Source of the DNA: Prolixibacteraceae bacterium
GTDB lineage: Bacteria; Bacteroidota; Bacteroidia; Bacteroidales; Prolixibacteraceae
DNA length: 64,000 bases
Assembly (NCBI GenBank): GCA_003506435.1
Contig: DOAQ01000037.1
Coordinates: 248,001-312,000, forward strand
Direction: 5' to 3'
The translations under genes were made by a program, and so were the position numbers. Below are positions 16,803 through 26,032 of the stretch, in pieces. Under the pieces are notes generated by a model that worked only from the letters and a program-made list of their open reading frames with translations, had not been told where the DNA came from and ran no database searches. Within the stretch, counting starts at the first letter, position 1. Each line of letters begins with the position of its first letter.

Positions 16803-19784
16803 TCAATTTAATTTGAATGTTGCTTTTCCAACGGATACAATTTTTACAGGCCCCAGTAACCCTGACTCTAAAAGCGGGGCATCCTGCCACAAAAAACCTT
16901 TCTTTAACGGACCGCCAACATGTTTGATATTGGTCTTTGTTATCCTCTTATTTTCCGGGAGCCGGGCATCGCCGGTCAACCGGTTTGACCAGGTATTGGC
17001 AACCTCAATCGTTAATTTGTTTTTTCCTGACTTCAGGAATTTTGTAATATCTGCACAATATGGAGATTTCCATAGAATACCAACAGGTTTGTCGTTCAGA
17101 TAAACATCGGCAAGCAACCTGACATTACCTAAATCCAACAAAAACTGTATTCCGGTCATATTAAAATCATCAGGAAGTTCAAATTCCTTATGGTAGGTAG
17201 CAATACCTGAAAAATATTTGATTCCTTCATCTGCATTTTCAGACCAGGAGTTCAGTGAAGGAAAGATGGCCGAAGCCGGAGCTCCCTTGCCTTCAGGAAA
17301 CCGGATTTCCCATGATCCGGTAATCTCAAATTCAGTGGCATTTTTTTCGATGATAGCCTTGATCGTTTTTCCATTCGCAGCTTCCATATCGTATGATCCG
17401 CTTTCCCATGCGATCAGATCAAATTGACCACTTTCACCGGGTACAATATCGACTGTCTTTCTATTTCCTGACTGTTCAGGGAAAAGTACTTTTCCGTCTT
17501 TGGCTACAGATAAAATCTGATTTTCATTTGGCTTTTCACTGAATACAACAAAAACTGCTTCTTCAGGAGCCAGATTCAAAGCCAAAGCCGTTCCTTCGTC
17601 AACTTGTTTGTAAAGAACACATTTCCGAATTTCTCCAGTTTCAGGGAACCAGAATTCAGGAATTTTGTCCTTCACACGAAAAGTGGCAGTTACATTTTCT
17701 ACTGTTTTATTTTTATTTCTAATGAAGTAAATATCTTTCCTGTCTGTTCTCCGGTGAATATAATCCAGGTTCGTACCGCTGTTGTCACTGATGAAGCTAA
17801 AGTCGCGGCCAACGCCTCTTTCCTGCATGATCTCTTTCAACGAACGCCCCCAAATTACTTTCCCTTTACCGTATTGATTTTCTTTGACCGTTTCTCCATC
17901 ACACTTTCCCCATAGTTCATCGGCGATTTTCCGGACTTCTTCATCCCTTAATGGGTAATCGGTCAAGCCATTTGTCCTGGTTGGTTTTGGACCAACAATA
18001 GTAATACCCGAACGTACAAGTTCACGTATTTTTTTTAGCACATCCAAATCTATGTCTTTCCGGTCGGGGAGTACCAGCAATTCATAACTCATCCCATCGG
18101 GAAGAACAATTTTACCTTTACGTTCCTCCATTCGGGTAAGAATAACCTCGGGATTGGTCACATCATAGTCATACCCATAACCAAGCGACGGATCGATATT
18201 CTTTTCGGGGACATAATTATATCCCTGATCGCCATAGTAATAACATACATCTCCCACAAACAGTCCCTGACGCAGAAGATAACAACATCTTGATAAATAA
18301 TCCATGAATGGTTTTACTTTTGGCCACCATACTCTTCCGGGTCCCATGTGGGTCCCGGCATAAAATGCCCAACCTGGATTATGATTGCCATCGGGATGAT
18401 GTGGAAAAGTATGCATTGTGATCTTATTCATTCCATTGCAAAATGAGTTATCGGCAATCGATTTCAGATCACATGGACCTTCCTGCCACATTTCCCAACT
18501 CGTAAAAGCTTCCTGGTCAACCAGTTTTTTTCCATAGATATGGGCTGCACTGGCAATTTCCTTTACAAGAGAGGTAGATGAACCTTGCCAGAATTCACCC
18601 CTTGGAATATCCAGTGCGCCAAGCGCTTTCAATGCTTCAACCGGTACGGGCCCGGGTCCGCCCGATTCAGCACAAAGCTGAAGTCCGTATTTATTGGAAA
18701 TACCGGTGGCATTTTTATAATGTGCATCAACGATCAGATCGCAAATAGTTTTTTCAAAATCGTATTTAAAGCGTTTGGTTACTTCCTCATTCTGAACAGT
18801 ATTACCTAGCAAAACAGGAAGGTATGGAATAATGCTATATCCGCGACGGTTAAAAAATTCATTCTGAAAGTTGGGGGTCCAACTGATTCCCCATACTTCG
18901 TAACTGCACAAATAGAGGTACTTTAAAGCATTATTCCCAAGGCTTATTTTTTCCGTCTGCAACCGGTCGATGATGGTTTGAAAATATGCCTCGGTAGCTT
19001 CGGGATTAAAATGATCAATCACAAGACCTTGGGAATTCAGGCTCGGTGAATGAAGCATTTTGCCAGTATTGGTACAGACAAAACGGGTTATTGCCCATTC
19101 TCCTTCCGGAACATCCCATTCAAGTTTCCCTGTTTCATCCATTTGAGCTGATAAATCTTTTATCGAGGACTGTTCTTTTATTATTTTCCCTTCCGCATTT
19201 GGATAAGCTAATACCGCAATATCTTTATAAAAAACAGGTGTTCCATCCGAATCTTTGGGCGTTTTTTCCGGAAACGAAGGAAAAGGAAGCTTTTCAGAAA
19301 AACGGGCAGGGCCTTTAACAACGACCTTTTCTGAAGAAAACAAAGCCATATTGGCATGTTCGGGCTTTACCCATGAACCGCCCGCATTCCAACTGCTTGA
19401 GGTAATCAGGCCCAATTCAAGCCCCAAGCGATCAGCCTCATTGATGGCATGATGAATTGCCTTGAGTGATTCTTCTCCAAGGAAGGCCGGACCTGCAGGA
19501 ATTTCTCCCTGTTCAGGGAAACGCTCACCGCAATCAAAAATATCAAATCCCCCCATCCCTTTCGCTTTGATCTCTTCCAGATCACTTGTCAACTGCGAAT
19601 AATCAAAATTCCCGTTCGTCCACACCCAATAAGCCCAAGGACGGGCAGTAGCCGGAGGGTTTTTAAAACCTTCTTCCATGTTGATTTCTTCTGAAATATT
19701 GTTTTGTTGCAATTTCGTTCCGGTCTGACAACAGGATAACAATAATCCCAGAGTGGCAAAATACAGGATAGGCGCTTTTTTCAT
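16803..19784 (-). CDS. GH106 alpha-L-rhamnosidase, lipoprotein
   Basis: I choose the ATG at 19784 because it places the lipoprotein signal (MKKAPILYFATLGLLLSCCQ) at the N-terminus; an upstream in-frame ATG at 19847 would add 21 unlikely residues. The 993-residue product has the GH106 opening NPPATARPWAYWVWTNGN, GMGGFDIFDCGERFP, LITSSSWNAGGSW, LCSYEVWGISWTPNF and FCAESGG-like segments (LCAESGGPGPVP), then a C-terminal beta-sandwich with DVYLNDKPVGILW and EVANTWSNRLTGDARLP. GH106 enzymes are calcium-dependent inverting rhamnosidases in rhamnogalacturonan and related PULs. The gene follows the BNR_4 propeller gene by 73 bp. The C-terminal third is closely related to the partial gene at 63183-64000. 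Confidence 0.9.
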   Translation of the reverse strand: MKKAPILYFATLGLLLSCCQTGTKLQQNNISEEINMEEGFKNPPATARPWAYWVWTNGNFDYSQLTSDLEEIKAKGMGGFDIFDCGERFPEQGEIPAGPAFLGEESLKAIHHAINEADRLGLELGLITSSSWNAGGSWVKPEHANMALFSSEKVVVKGPARFSEKLPFPSFPEKTPKDSDGTPVFYKDIAVLAYPNAEGKIIKEQSSIKDLSAQMDETGKLEWDVPEGEWAITRFVCTNTGKMLHSPSLNSQGLVIDHFNPEATEAYFQTIIDRLQTEKISLGNNALKYLYLCSYEVWGISWTPNFQNEFFNRRGYSIIPYLPVLLGNTVQNEEVTKRFKYDFEKTICDLIVDAHYKNATGISNKYGLQLCAESGGPGPVPVEALKALGALDIPRGEFWQGSSTSLVKEIASAAHIYGKKLVDQEAFTSWEMWQEGPCDLKSIADNSFCNGMNKITMHTFPHHPDGNHNPGWAFYAGTHMGPGRVWWPKVKPFMDYLSRCCYLLRQGLFVGDVCYYYGDQGYNYVPEKNIDPSLGYGYDYDVTNPEVILTRMEERKGKIVLPDGMSYELLVLPDRKDIDLDVLKKIRELVRSGITIVGPKPTRTNGLTDYPLRDEEVRKIADELWGKCDGETVKENQYGKGKVIWGRSLKEIMQERGVGRDFSFISDNSGTNLDYIHRRTDRKDIYFIRNKNKTVENVTATFRVKDKIPEFWFPETGEIRKCVLYKQVDEGTALALNLAPEEAVFVVFSEKPNENQILSVAKDGKVLFPEQSGNRKTVDIVPGESGQFDLIAWESGSYDMEAANGKTIKAIIEKNATEFEITGSWEIRFPEGKGAPASAIFPSLNSWSENADEGIKYFSGIATYHKEFELPDDFNMTGIQFLLDLGNVRLLADVYLNDKPVGILWKSPYCADITKFLKSGKNKLTIEVANTWSNRLTGDARLPENKRITKTNIKHVGGPLKKGFLWQDAPLLESGLLGPVKIVSVGKATFKLN

Positions 19785-19857
19785 ATTTTTATATTTTATA
19801 CTTAGATTCATCGAATGAGTCAGCTCCACAAAAGAGAGATTGGGCAAAATCTTCCGA

Positions 19858-21294
19858 TCAGTTATTCTCTGGAGGAAAAACCACCTTTATAGGTTTGGCC
19901 ATTTTGCCCTTCATTTCATAAGGTAATTGCCAGACATGACCTGATGAATCGCCAAAGTAGAGTTTGGAGATACTAAATTTATCCGGGTTACCATCGGCCC
20001 AGAAGTATAAAAACGGGTCTTGTGCATTAATTGGACGGCGCACGTAAGTATGATTTCGCGGACTGTTATTCGTAATCTGTTTTATTTTCTTCCATGTTTT
20101 GCCTTCATCTGCCGATTCGTAAAAAGCCAATTCACCACCAGCACCCCAAAGCTGTGGTCCGTTAACCAAAGGGGCAACAACCAACCATTTGTCATCCAGG
20201 AGGTATAAGCTGCCGGCATCATAATTATGATCTGAATCGCCCACTGCTGAAGTCACCCAGTCGCTTCCCGTCCAACGGGTTAACTTCCATTGGTAGGGTG
20301 AATTTTTTGGACCAGGTTCATGTCCCCTGCTGGTTACATAAAGACAAACCGGATGCCCGTCTTTATCAAATCCCATATCGCATAGATAAACATTTAAACC
20401 CTGTTCCTGATAGTTTATCACCCTGGCAGGATTTTCGACTTCTATTATGGGAATATTAAGAGGGTTATCTTCAACTGATGTCCACGTTTTCCCAAGATCA
20501 GAAGTTTCAATATAATACAGATCCGTTCGTTTATCTACATTTCCATCAGGATGACGATTGAAGAAAGTCCCTACAGTATTACCATTCCGGGTGCTTATCT
20601 GATAATGCCCTCCTTTGGTGTCCCCAGGTTCCAGAATAGCGGCCAACGGGTGGTCATCACTCCAGTTGAAACCATCGGTACTGGTTTCAAAATACAGTAA
20701 CCTTACACCTGTGTATTTCGTGAACAAATTCAAAAATCCTTTCCCTTCAATATACCAAGGCTGCGGATAAGCCATCTCCTCCATAGTTATCTGTTCAAAC
20801 TTTTCAATATCATACGGATTTATACTTCTATACTTGAACCCAGGTCTTGCCCTTCCTCTTCCATTTACAAAAACCCAGATATAGCCTTTGTCGTCAATCT
20901 GAATAACAGGATTGTCATGAGGATCTTTCACTCCCATTTTATCACAAACAATAGTTGGTTGGGATACCTTATGGGTTTTATGGTCATAACAACCTATCAT
21001 ACAAAGAAGATATTTTTCAGTACTGTCAGTGGTCCCTCCATAGACAAAGAATGTCTTGTCAGCTTCTTTGGCATAAATAGCTAAAGGCAAATGGTTTGTT
21101 GTATATGTACCTAAACCTCCCGAATATTTATCTCCATATTCATATTTCTGGTTCAGTTCGAACCAGATTCCCCTATAGCCGTCGAACTTTTGATTATCCC
21201 TGCCGGTCGGTTTTAATTCAAAAACAGGGTCTTGGGCATAACTACTCATACCTAATATTAGGCTGTATATTATCAATAATAATCTATTCCTCAT
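19858..21294 (-). CDS. BNR_4 seven-bladed propeller, GH145/PL24/PL25/PL42-type glycan-active protein
   Basis: The 478-residue protein has a signal peptide (LLLIIYSLILGMSSYAQ). The start of the fold reads FDGYRGIWFELNQKYEYG, then YSGGLGTYTTNHLPLAIY and KTFFVYGGTT, with repeats such as DPHDNPVIQIDDKGYIWVF and RNHTYVRRPINAQDPFLYF. This pattern is typical of the BNR_4 propeller group, which contains ulvan lyases and enzymes cutting rhamnose-glucuronic acid linkages (GH145, PL42). The neighbouring rhamnosidases support action at a Rha-uronic acid bond. Whether it is a hydrolase or lyase cannot be decided by eye, and the catalytic His/Tyr/Arg residues were not mapped. It sits 43 bp downstream of the aspartate-rich protein gene. 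Confidence 0.75.
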   Translation of the reverse strand: MRNRLLLIIYSLILGMSSYAQDPVFELKPTGRDNQKFDGYRGIWFELNQKYEYGDKYSGGLGTYTTNHLPLAIYAKEADKTFFVYGGTTDSTEKYLLCMIGCYDHKTHKVSQPTIVCDKMGVKDPHDNPVIQIDDKGYIWVFVNGRGRARPGFKYRSINPYDIEKFEQITMEEMAYPQPWYIEGKGFLNLFTKYTGVRLLYFETSTDGFNWSDDHPLAAILEPGDTKGGHYQISTRNGNTVGTFFNRHPDGNVDKRTDLYYIETSDLGKTWTSVEDNPLNIPIIEVENPARVINYQEQGLNVYLCDMGFDKDGHPVCLYVTSRGHEPGPKNSPYQWKLTRWTGSDWVTSAVGDSDHNYDAGSLYLLDDKWLVVAPLVNGPQLWGAGGELAFYESADEGKTWKKIKQITNNSPRNHTYVRRPINAQDPFLYFWADGNPDKFSISKLYFGDSSGHVWQLPYEMKGKMAKPIKVVFPPENN

Positions 21295-21337
21295 GATTCC
21301 GAAAAGTATTTTTTCATATCAGAACTATATTAGAAAT

Positions 21338-23161
21338 TCATTTATAATCAAGTAATTTATCCCAATTACTATTATAATATGCTTTAGCAATGTCAATCTC
21401 CCATTCTTTTTTATTTGTTCGTCTGGCCAGATCAAGAAGGTCGTTAAACAAATAAAATTGAAGCCAGAAGCCCATGTGGTATTTTTGCCGGATTGATTTG
21501 GGGTGCATTAGCATTGCATACCATTTTACATTAAGGCCAGCTTTTGAAGCAACCTTCATCGCAATTGTTGCCTGTTGCCACATATCATTGGCAACCTTTG
21601 ATTTTAGTGAGGTGAAATCATCGTAACTCAGAGATTCTGTTTTTATAACCGGGCAATTATCATCAATGCCCAATTCTTTAAGCGAAACTATCTGCTCAAA
21701 ATTCTTATCACCGTCTAAATCATATTCCATCCGGTCAATAAAACCATTGTTGTCGGTATCCATGTATTTAATAACCGGGAAAGGATTTACTACATCCACA
21801 GAGAGCCTTTCCGGTCCGTAACCATCATACAAGCCTCCCATTCCCTGATAATAACAGGCGTTTTGATCAACCCTCCAATAGCCCGATTCGGCTCCATACA
21901 AATGGATTTTCCCATCGAATTTACTGACATACAAATTCCCTTTCCCTGAATTATCCAAGTCCCACTCACCCCTGTCGCCAACAGCATCTGTTTGAGGGTT
22001 ATTATCCAACCCGCCTTTCCTTTTACCAGTAATGTATGGATCTTTGGGATCACATAATTCCACTCTTTCCCATCTTTCGCAGTCATCATCTTCATCGTAG
22101 ACAAAGTAAACCTCATCCCATTTTCCTCTTTCAAAAACAAGATTGTGGATTGATTTATGATTCGGATAAATGAGCTCTGTTAGTTGGCGGACACGTGGAT
22201 CCATAAAGTATTGGTCGCTTTCAGGCAAACCCCTCATAGCAGGAAAAGAATGCACCTGGTCCATATAATTGAACCCTGTTTTCCCCCTGAAATTAACAGT
22301 CATGTCGAAATCAAACTCATTTCCGGGAGCATTGTCATTATCAAGGTCATAAGACATTGATATCCAACTAACATTACCAGTAAGCCTCGTTAGGTATTTA
22401 TCGCCAGGCTTGCCCCTTACGGGATTGTCGATCACGCGGATAGCATACTCTGTTAATCCATCGTTATCCGGATCGTAAAAAAGGAACGGGTTCTCCCAGT
22501 TTAAGCGGAGGTCGTTCATCTTTTCCGGTGAAGTATGAATTTTCAGAAATAAACTCTGCCCCAGATAATCTTCATAGAAATCAGCCCGCCCGTCGTGTAT
22601 CCATCCCCGAAGATTAAAGTTATTCCAGTCGATATAATTCATAATATCGTCCTTATCCATATCCATGTTGATCATTAAATGCCCGGGGCCCCACGGTGTA
22701 TCTTTTTCTTGTTCTCCGACATACTCCGCGTAAATTTGCATGTCGGCAACGTTATCGTCATCATTGTCGGCCCAATCAACTATCACATCTGAATAACTCC
22801 CGTAATTTCCATCCTTGTTCCTGTCTACCATCAGACAGTCACTATCAATATCCCCTTCCAAATCACTTTCTTTCATATCATCGTCGTCATCAATCCATTG
22901 CACAGGAAAACTATTGATTGTTGTCTTCAAAATATCCGGGTCACCATCCTTATCCAAATCAATATACTCAACTGAATTTCCAGGTTCAGGAAAAGGTGGG
23001 CGGTATGGGTTTAAAGGTTTGTTTGAATTCCAGTACATGTATTGTTTTGCCCTATTACTATTTGATGTGCCTTTGCTTTCCTGTCCGTTGCCCTGCATTG
23101 TAAAAAACAAGAAGATGAATAATAAAAAACGAGAGAATCCCATAATAAAAGTTTTTGTCAT
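21338..23161 (-). CDS. Secreted aspartate-rich protein with EF-hand-like calcium loops, unknown function
   Basis: The 607-residue protein has a signal peptide (FLLFIFLFFTMQGNGQ). It contains many DxDxDG-type loops: YIDLDKDGDPDILK, MVDRNKDGNYGSYSD, FYDPDNDGLTEYA, YDLDNDNAPGNEFDFD, YMDTDNNGFIDRMEYDLDG. These resemble dockerin, EF-hand or thrombospondin type-3 calcium loops. The last 110 residues, by contrast, appear helical (SLKSKVANDMWQQATIAMK; WLQFYLFNDLLDLARRTNK). I do not recognise the family. Its place between the M23/PKD lipoprotein and the BNR_4 propeller suggests a surface or periplasmic role in binding or cutting an acidic glycan with calcium. It could be an unclassified lyase or hydrolase; no catalytic motif was found. 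Confidence 0.6.
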   Translation of the reverse strand: MTKTFIMGFSRFLLFIFLFFTMQGNGQESKGTSNSNRAKQYMYWNSNKPLNPYRPPFPEPGNSVEYIDLDKDGDPDILKTTINSFPVQWIDDDDDMKESDLEGDIDSDCLMVDRNKDGNYGSYSDVIVDWADNDDDNVADMQIYAEYVGEQEKDTPWGPGHLMINMDMDKDDIMNYIDWNNFNLRGWIHDGRADFYEDYLGQSLFLKIHTSPEKMNDLRLNWENPFLFYDPDNDGLTEYAIRVIDNPVRGKPGDKYLTRLTGNVSWISMSYDLDNDNAPGNEFDFDMTVNFRGKTGFNYMDQVHSFPAMRGLPESDQYFMDPRVRQLTELIYPNHKSIHNLVFERGKWDEVYFVYDEDDDCERWERVELCDPKDPYITGKRKGGLDNNPQTDAVGDRGEWDLDNSGKGNLYVSKFDGKIHLYGAESGYWRVDQNACYYQGMGGLYDGYGPERLSVDVVNPFPVIKYMDTDNNGFIDRMEYDLDGDKNFEQIVSLKELGIDDNCPVIKTESLSYDDFTSLKSKVANDMWQQATIAMKVASKAGLNVKWYAMLMHPKSIRQKYHMGFWLQFYLFNDLLDLARRTNKKEWEIDIAKAYYNSNWDKLLDYK

Positions 23162-23201
23162 TGTTTACACCTGTAACCCTGCATTGTATTTTTTATTCGT
23201 T

Positions 23202-24728
23202 CTATTTTTCCCTGACTAGTACATGGAGTCTGGCTGTAGCTGTATATCCTTTCTCATTCGTGCGTTGCACAGAGACAATATATTGACCAGACTTTGAGAA
23301 GGAATGCATTGTTTTGGCATATTCCCCTTTGACCGGATTTTTGTAATCAACCGTTTCAGATTGAACCGTATCATGAGGAGAGCCATCGCCGTAATTCCAA
23401 ACCTCATTGCCTGCTGTGCTGTTAAATGTGCGAACAAGGAATACAACCGGATCGCCCGGTTTAATATCCATCGTCGGATAACAGGTTGCATGTATGGTTG
23501 GAATACTCCTCTCCGTACTGTCTTTGCCATACACTTGCACGACGGCAAAATCATAGTCGATATTCCCTTTCGAATCGGTTACTTTCAGAATTTCACTGTA
23601 TTCGCCCGGCTTTTCATATACCTTTTCCTGAACAGCTCCATTTCCCATTGTCCCATCGCTGAATGTCCATTCGTGAGAAACAATTTCGCCTGTCATACTT
23701 TTCGATTTACTGCCATCCAGTTTGATGGGATTTCCGGTCCACGTGATGTGATGTGGGCGGGCTACAGCAATTAAAGAAGGTTTGTATTGACGGTTATAGG
23801 CTTCCCAAACGTATGCATACGAATCTTCATTAATCCATTTCCCTGAAAGTGTGTCTTTGTGTGAGATATCAAAATGAAGGTGTACCCATCCTCCACTTTG
23901 TCCCTGTTTGCCTGCCAATCCTATTTGCTGACCGGCTTTTACGTATTCTCCCGGTTTTATAACAGGAAGAACGCTGTCGAAATGACTATACCGGTAAAAC
24001 CATCCCTTCGAATCCAGGATATAAACTACATCGGGACGAAGATCCCCCGGAAAATCAGTATAACCATCCATTGCTTTTTTGTTCGAAGAGATAACCAATC
24101 CATCTGTTGCAGAGAAAATTTCATCCATTCTCTCTGCTGCCCCAAAGTCAAAGCCGTTATGATAGTATACAGGGACTTTCAGGGGTTCTCCCCAATCAAC
24201 ATAGGTAGGTTCATTGCCAACCTGAGAACAACTGGTCAGCCATTCCTGCTTTAAGGGATACACAAAGGTTCCGGCCTGAAGATACGAAGATCCAATAGGC
24301 CAGAGCCTGAAAAAAGCATCCTTGCCCAATCCCCAGGTATCCTGATTAGTGGTTGCATAGTACGCTTTAATGACAGGGCAATCAATCTGAACTTTACCGA
24401 TAGTTACCGGAAGAGTATTATTTCCCGTGTTTATAATAGCTTCTTCTCCATCAACAGTGATTTTTATGTGGCCCCCTCTTACTGCACCTCGGCAACTATC
24501 CTCTTCCACAGTAATCTCCAACAGTTTGAGTTTCACTACATCCCCGTTTGATAATATTACATCCTGAGATTCGCCAGTGTTTAATTCAACCAATACCCGA
24601 ACAGGAGACTGCTCCGGACTGTTACAGCCAATTACAAAGAGAAGTATTGGCACAATAAATACAAAAAGCTTCGGCCTTTTTGTAAAAAATCCGTGAATTA
24701 GTTTTTTCATAGGTTTAGGTAGTTTCAA
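23202..24728 (-). CDS. M23-family metallopeptidase-like lipoprotein with two PKD domains
   Basis: The 508-residue protein has a lipobox (FVIGC, Cys 35). A LytM/M23 domain spans about 185-295, and all zinc ligands are present: HNGFD (H190, D194) and HLH (H283, H285), with H249 in YSHFD as the usual additional catalytic His. PKD domains follow at about 318-398 and 405-505 (SHEWTFSDGTMGNG; EVWNYGDGSPHD). M23 enzymes usually cut glycine-rich or peptidoglycan cross-links, and the intact ligands argue for activity. Its presence in a glycan locus is unusual: it might act on peptide or glycoprotein parts of the substrate, or the fold may have been adapted. It starts 2 bp after the ceramidase-like gene ends, so the two are tightly linked. 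Confidence 0.85.
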   Translation of the reverse strand: MKLPKPMKKLIHGFFTKRPKLFVFIVPILLFVIGCNSPEQSPVRVLVELNTGESQDVILSNGDVVKLKLLEITVEEDSCRGAVRGGHIKITVDGEEAIINTGNNTLPVTIGKVQIDCPVIKAYYATTNQDTWGLGKDAFFRLWPIGSSYLQAGTFVYPLKQEWLTSCSQVGNEPTYVDWGEPLKVPVYYHNGFDFGAAERMDEIFSATDGLVISSNKKAMDGYTDFPGDLRPDVVYILDSKGWFYRYSHFDSVLPVIKPGEYVKAGQQIGLAGKQGQSGGWVHLHFDISHKDTLSGKWINEDSYAYVWEAYNRQYKPSLIAVARPHHITWTGNPIKLDGSKSKSMTGEIVSHEWTFSDGTMGNGAVQEKVYEKPGEYSEILKVTDSKGNIDYDFAVVQVYGKDSTERSIPTIHATCYPTMDIKPGDPVVFLVRTFNSTAGNEVWNYGDGSPHDTVQSETVDYKNPVKGEYAKTMHSFSKSGQYIVSVQRTNEKGYTATARLHVLVREK

Positions 24729-24730
24729 TT

Positions 24731-26014
24731 TTATAGTTCCGAAATCATATCAAGCAGGTTTTCGATAATACCTTTTTCAGCGCCGCTTTTTGCCCGCGTT
24801 GATCTTGGCTCATACCCCCCAATGGCATACGAATCATCCGTAACCAAATATCCACTGCTGCCATTGCAATGGGTTACCATAAATGTGTTCGTATATGGCG
24901 ATTGTGCCCTCATCTTTACGCTGATCTCGTTGAATACTTCACCGGAAACTCCGGTCAAAACAATGTTACCAATTTTTATTGCGGATAAACGCACTTTCAA
25001 TGAATCGTTTTTCATACTTTCAGGTTGTCTGGTTTTTCCGTCCCATTCTTTGGGTGGAAGATAAATAACCCGTTGAATGGCGCTTATTTTTCCTTTGCCA
25101 TTGGTGCGAATGTTATTTGCAACCCGTATAGCTTCTTTCCCTAAGTCTTCTCCGATAGCATCTTTTCCAAAAGCATACGAATTGGTTACTTCAAAGTCGA
25201 TGTGTGGGCCATAAAGCGGGTTAATGTCACCGGAGGCGCCTATAATAAGAGGAGTAATAACATCTTCGCCCAGTGTTTTTTCCAGGTAAGTTGCTGCTGC
25301 TCCAGGCCAATCGCCGGTTATTAAATAATTCCGGGGTCCCAATACAACACCATGACATGGCCAGTTCACCATAACAGATATGAGTTTTCCGGAAGCATCA
25401 TTGATCCTTATCACACCAACTTCGTGGTCACACGGTCCGTAAGGGTTCATACCCAGGCTGATCCCGCCTTTCCCGTCATTGGCCCTTCTGTTGATATTCA
25501 TTTTACATTCGCCTTTACCTGCTCCGATAGTGGTCGGCGCCAAATTTTTGACTGCTGTCGCGGTGACTTCTACCAATTTTGATTTCGTTTCTTTTATATA
25601 AGCAAGCACTGCGGGCGATTCACCTTCGTTGTAAACATTCAGCACCGGACCTCCATGATTATGAACTGCCGATAAAAGAATGTATTCCCGGGGAATTCCT
25701 GTCTCCTTTGAAATAAGGTTAGTGCAATCTTCCCAGAAGGAATGAGAAAAACCAATCACTTCAGCAGAAATAATAGCCGCTTTGTTCACTCCATCGCTAA
25801 CAACAACAGCACGGGCAAAAATATCATCATGAACACCTTTGAAAGGGTCTTTTCTACCACCATAACCGCTCATTGGAATGGGTGTCCGGGGTGTAATCAG
25901 GATCTTTGCAGCGCCAGCCTGCAGCCCATCTTTGGGAGCTGCAACCATGTCTACCTGACTGACCATTAAAATGATCAGGGTCAGTACCAATAATTTGAAT
26001 AGATTTCGTTTCAT
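24731..26014 (-). CDS. Neutral/alkaline ceramidase-like secreted hydrolase
   Basis: The 427-residue protein has a signal peptide (LLVLTLIILMVSQVDMVAA). It then shows the opening of the neutral ceramidase N-terminal domain: LQAGAAKILITPRTPIPMSGYGGR, where the ITP and GYG motifs are typical, followed by GVHDDIFARAVVV, LLSAVHNHGGP, MVNWPCHG and ITGDWPGAA. The histidines in HNHGGP and CHG fit the zinc site. The length matches the stand-alone N-terminal domain found in many Bacteroidota glycan loci, whose substrates are generally unknown; N-acyl or amide hydrolysis is an inference. It follows the CE4-GH3 fusion gene by 18 bp and precedes the M23/PKD gene by 2 bp. Confidence 0.85.
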   Translation of the reverse strand: MKRNLFKLLVLTLIILMVSQVDMVAAPKDGLQAGAAKILITPRTPIPMSGYGGRKDPFKGVHDDIFARAVVVSDGVNKAAIISAEVIGFSHSFWEDCTNLISKETGIPREYILLSAVHNHGGPVLNVYNEGESPAVLAYIKETKSKLVEVTATAVKNLAPTTIGAGKGECKMNINRRANDGKGGISLGMNPYGPCDHEVGVIRINDASGKLISVMVNWPCHGVVLGPRNYLITGDWPGAAATYLEKTLGEDVITPLIIGASGDINPLYGPHIDFEVTNSYAFGKDAIGEDLGKEAIRVANNIRTNGKGKISAIQRVIYLPPKEWDGKTRQPESMKNDSLKVRLSAIKIGNIVLTGVSGEVFNEISVKMRAQSPYTNTFMVTHCNGSSGYLVTDDSYAIGGYEPRSTRAKSGAEKGIIENLLDMISEL

Positions 26015-26032
26015 AAGTAATATTTTTAAATG

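Noticed and set aside
19785..19847. N-terminal extension of the GH106 protein
   Set aside because: The upstream in-frame start would place 21 residues before a clean lipoprotein signal.
16803..26014. Ulvan-degrading locus
   Set aside because: The BNR_4 propeller and rhamnosidases fit, but no sulfatase or uronyl hydrolase is present in the window, so I did not assign ulvan as substrate.
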